Positions 5,689 through 7,103 of a DNA stretch of 7,103 bases are shown piece by piece (position 1 is the first letter of the stretch; the number at the start of each line of letters is the position of its first letter). Location of the stretch: the NCBI GenBank assembly GCA_002067635.1, contig MVRB01000183.1:1-7103 (forward strand). Direction: 5' to 3'. Position numbers and translations under genes: made by a program. The notes beneath the pieces are model-generated. The model was not told where the DNA came from and did not search any database. It saw nothing but the letters and a program-made list of their open reading frames with translations. The DNA is from Methanomassiliicoccales archaeon PtaU1.Bin030 (GTDB lineage Archaea > Thermoplasmatota > Thermoplasmata > Methanomassiliicoccales > Methanomassiliicoccaceae).

Positions 5689-6111
5689 TCACTTGACCAC
5701 GATCACGGTACAGCCGGAGTTGCGGACCACGTACTCGGACACAGAGCCGATGAGCACCCTGTCGAGGGCGGTCTTGCCCGAGGTGCCCACGATGATGGCC
5801 CCGGCCTTGATCCTCTCGGCGGTGGCCAGTATCGTTTGGTAGGGCGACCCGCCCTCCAGTAGGGTGGTAACCTCCAACCCCCGGTCCAACGCCATGTTCT
5901 TGATGTCGACGAGCTTGGCCATGCCTTCCTTGATGAGCTCCGTCTTCTCCGACTCGTTCTTGGGACTGACCACGTATACCACGAACAGCTTCGATGATGT
6001 GAGGGTGGCCATCTCGATAGCGTAATTGATGGCCTTAACCGAATGTGGCTTTCCGTCCGTCGCCAGCAACAGGTTCCTTCCCTGTATCTGACCTTCCGAG
6101 GTCTCCTCCAT
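5689..6111 (-). CDS. UspA-family universal stress protein with intact ATP-binding motif
   Basis: This 140-residue protein is a full-length single-domain universal stress protein. The N-terminal strand and nucleotide loop (NLLLATDGKPHS, D19) and the C-terminal motif G109-x2-G112-x9-G122-S123 are all present, so ATP or another adenine nucleotide is a likely ligand by family rule. It is a close paralogue of the next gene downstream: LATDGKP, LLEGGSP, LDRVLIGSVSE and VVRNS are shared word for word, which points to tandem duplication. The ATG at 6111 has no Shine-Dalgarno site; a TATA-like box (6135-6142) centred about 27 nt upstream suggests a leaderless transcript that may also cover the second copy. 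It is divergent from the antiporter-like gene across a 113-nt gap. The specific stress or client is not readable from the sequence. Confidence 0.93.
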   Translation of the reverse strand: MEETSEGQIQGRNLLLATDGKPHSVKAINYAIEMATLTSSKLFVVYVVSPKNESEKTELIKEGMAKLVDIKNMALDRGLEVTTLLEGGSPYQTILATAERIKAGAIIVGTSGKTALDRVLIGSVSEYVVRNSGCTVIVVK

Positions 6112-6134
6112 GTTCGGTGGAAGGTGGAACTGCG

Positions 6135-6142
6135 AAATAAAA
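6135..6142 (-). promoter_or_regulatory. TATA box of the stress-protein gene pair
   Basis: On the - strand it reads TTTTATTT, the only all-A/T octamer in the intergenic region. Its centre is about 27 nt from the ATG at 6111, so the transcript would begin at or next to the start codon (leaderless). Read on the + strand the same AAATAAAA could also serve the divergent gene, giving a leader of about 60 nt. Confidence 0.6.
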
Positions 6143-6200
6143 GGTTGTTCAAGCTCATCAGTTGAGGAACATACTTCCTCCAGACCACGGACGGGGCGAA

Positions 6201-6212
6201 GTTAGAACTAAC
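6201..6212. promoter_or_regulatory. Palindromic GTTAG-AA-CTAAC, possible operator for the antiporter-like gene
   Basis: GTTAG and CTAAC are exact reverse complements around AA, ending 12 nt before the ATG at 6225. A second small palindrome, CCTAGG (6213-6218), abuts it and contains the AGGT that may act as a Shine-Dalgarno site. The position over the expected transcription or translation start region would suit a repressor site, but at 5-bp arms chance is a real alternative. Confidence 0.35.
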
Positions 6213-6224
6213 CCTAGGTCGATA

Positions 6225-7103
6225 ATGTTCCGCATGGACCCGGTGGAGCTGCTGGCAGTAATTTTGATCATCGTTCCGATCCTCGGCGCGCTGTTCAGCC
6301 TGATTACAAGGGGCAGCTTGGGCCTGAAGGTCACGGTGGCCCTGACCGCCGGCACGATCTCCGTGTCGTCGCTGGCCCTGTTCCTGCTCATCTCTTCAGG
6401 CACCTTCCGGTCAGAGATAGAGGCCTCCTCCCTCTACCCCATGGGCCCGGGAATGATCGTGGTCGACCTTCTCCTGGGAGCACTGTTCGTGTACATCGGC
6501 TGGCGCATCCGGAGCTACCTCGTCATGGTCATCGCTACCGCCAACCTCGTACTGGCCATCCTGCTGGATGCATTGACGGGCTTCCAGGAGGTCAGCCCGG
6601 CCCTGGTGATCGATCACCTGGCGGTCATCATGGTCCTCATCACCAGCCTGATCGGCTCCATCATCGCCATCTATTCCTTGAAGTACATGGAGCACGACCC
6701 CCGGCGCCCTCGGTTCTTCGCGGCGGTGCTGCTTTTCCTGGGGTCCATGAACGGTGCCGTTCTGTCCAACGACCTGCTGTGGCTCTTCGTGTTCTGGGAC
6801 ATCACCACCCTGTGCTCCTTCCTGCTCATCGGCCACACTGGGACGGACGAGGCCAAGAGGGCGGCCCGCTGGGCTCTGACAGTGACCCTCGGTGGTGGAA
6901 TGGCGTTCATCCTCGGAACGGTGTTGGCACACCATTACTACGGCTCCATCTCCCTGAGCGCCTTCCCCATCTCAGGGGCCAACGAGCTCGCGCTCCTTCC
7001 CCTGGCTATGCTCTCGGTCGCCGCCCTCACCAAGTCCGCCCAGGCCCCGTTCCAGTCCTGGTTGCTGGGCGCGATGGTGGCCCCCACCCCGGTCTCGGCG
7101 CTG
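6225..7103 (+). CDS. NuoL/HyfB/EchA-like antiporter-type membrane subunit, 3'-truncated
   Basis: The frame runs open from the ATG at 6225 to the window end (293 residues), so the C-terminus is missing. It is a polytopic membrane protein with eight or nine helices here. Decisive is the NuoL-family signature at about 269-293: TKSAQAPFQSWLLGAMVAPTPVSAL, with the channel lysine K270. The SWLLGAMVAPTP spelling is the EchA/HyfB form, not that of NADH dehydrogenase. The TM5 motif reads FVFWDITTLCSFLLIGH, with D192 where most family members have glutamate. The N-terminal part (residues 1-120) is less conserved and contains the segment DLLLGALFVYIGWR. The start at 6225 has AGGT 5 nt upstream; an ATG at 6234 is an alternative start. 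In such clusters this gene usually heads the membrane-arm genes, so a second complex I-like or Ehr-like operon probably follows outside the window. An orphan antiporter or Mrp-type role cannot be excluded. Confidence 0.88.
   Translation, partial: MFRMDPVELLAVILIIVPILGALFSLITRGSLGLKVTVALTAGTISVSSLALFLLISSGTFRSEIEASSLYPMGPGMIVVDLLLGALFVYIGWRIRSYLVMVIATANLVLAILLDALTGFQEVSPALVIDHLAVIMVLITSLIGSIIAIYSLKYMEHDPRRPRFFAAVLLFLGSMNGAVLSNDLLWLFVFWDITTLCSFLLIGHTGTDEAKRAARWALTVTLGGGMAFILGTVLAHHYYGSISLSAFPISGANELALLPLAMLSVAALTKSAQAPFQSWLLGAMVAPTPVSAL

Noticed and set aside
6158..6403. - strand frame of 81 codons running out of the NuoL-like gene into the divergent intergenic region
   Set aside because: It lies mostly antisense to the conserved gene and overlaps the shared promoter region; the GGAGGAAGT near its end precedes only a four-codon frame.
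6411..6935. - strand frame of 174 codons opposite the NuoL-like gene
   Set aside because: The product is a His-, Asp- and Gln-rich shadow; the + strand frame has uninterrupted membrane segments and the KSAQ...APTPVSAL signature.

Overview
The window reads as a stretch of a GC-rich archaeal chromosome, most likely Euryarchaeota or Thermoplasmatota; a methanogen-related lineage is possible but not demonstrable from here. The archaeal signs are an A/T-only TATA-like box about 27 nt upstream of an ATG (leaderless-type spacing), GGAGGTG-type Shine-Dalgarno sites inside the operon, frequent AGG (Arg) and ATA (Ile) codons, and Ech/Hyf-type membrane subunits. No tRNA, rRNA, CRISPR array or mobile element was seen.

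Region 1 (2-4974, + strand) is a tightly packed six-gene operon cut at its 5' end. It encodes a membrane complex of the group 4 [NiFe]-hydrogenase / complex I superfamily. In order: a HyfC/EchB/NuoH-like membrane anchor (partial), a HyfE-like protein, a HyfF/NuoN-like antiporter-type subunit, a fused NuoC-NuoD-like (HyfG/HycE) large subunit, a 2x[4Fe-4S] ferredoxin-like protein, and a NuoB/HyfI-like small subunit. Adjacent genes overlap, abut or lie 9 nt apart. The key observation is that the large subunit has lost all four cysteines that hold the NiFe centre in hydrogenases: S233 and N236 in the first motif, S522 and G525 in the second. The small subunit and the ferredoxin-like subunit keep every cluster cysteine. 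The complex is therefore best described as an energy-converting-hydrogenase-related (Ehr-type) complex: electrons could still pass through three [4Fe-4S] clusters to a catalytic pocket without NiFe, coupled to ion translocation. Its electron acceptor is unknown.

Region 2 (4975-5204) is a 230-nt non-coding gap between convergent genes. It holds several inverted repeats, including two 7-bp helices in a pseudoknot-like order, a 9-bp inverted repeat and a short hairpin.

Region 3 (5205-6111, - strand) is a tandem pair of small UspA-family universal stress proteins. The upstream copy (5689-6111) has an intact ATP-binding motif; the downstream copy has a Glu in place of the second motif glycine. 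Each has a TATA-like element at nearly the same distance from an ATG.

Region 4 (6112-7103) begins with a 113-nt divergent promoter region containing a short palindrome. It is followed by the 5' part of a NuoL/HyfB/EchA-like antiporter-type subunit on the + strand, cut by the window end. This probably opens a second complex I-like or Ehr-like operon, so the stress-protein pair sits between two respiratory membrane-complex loci.
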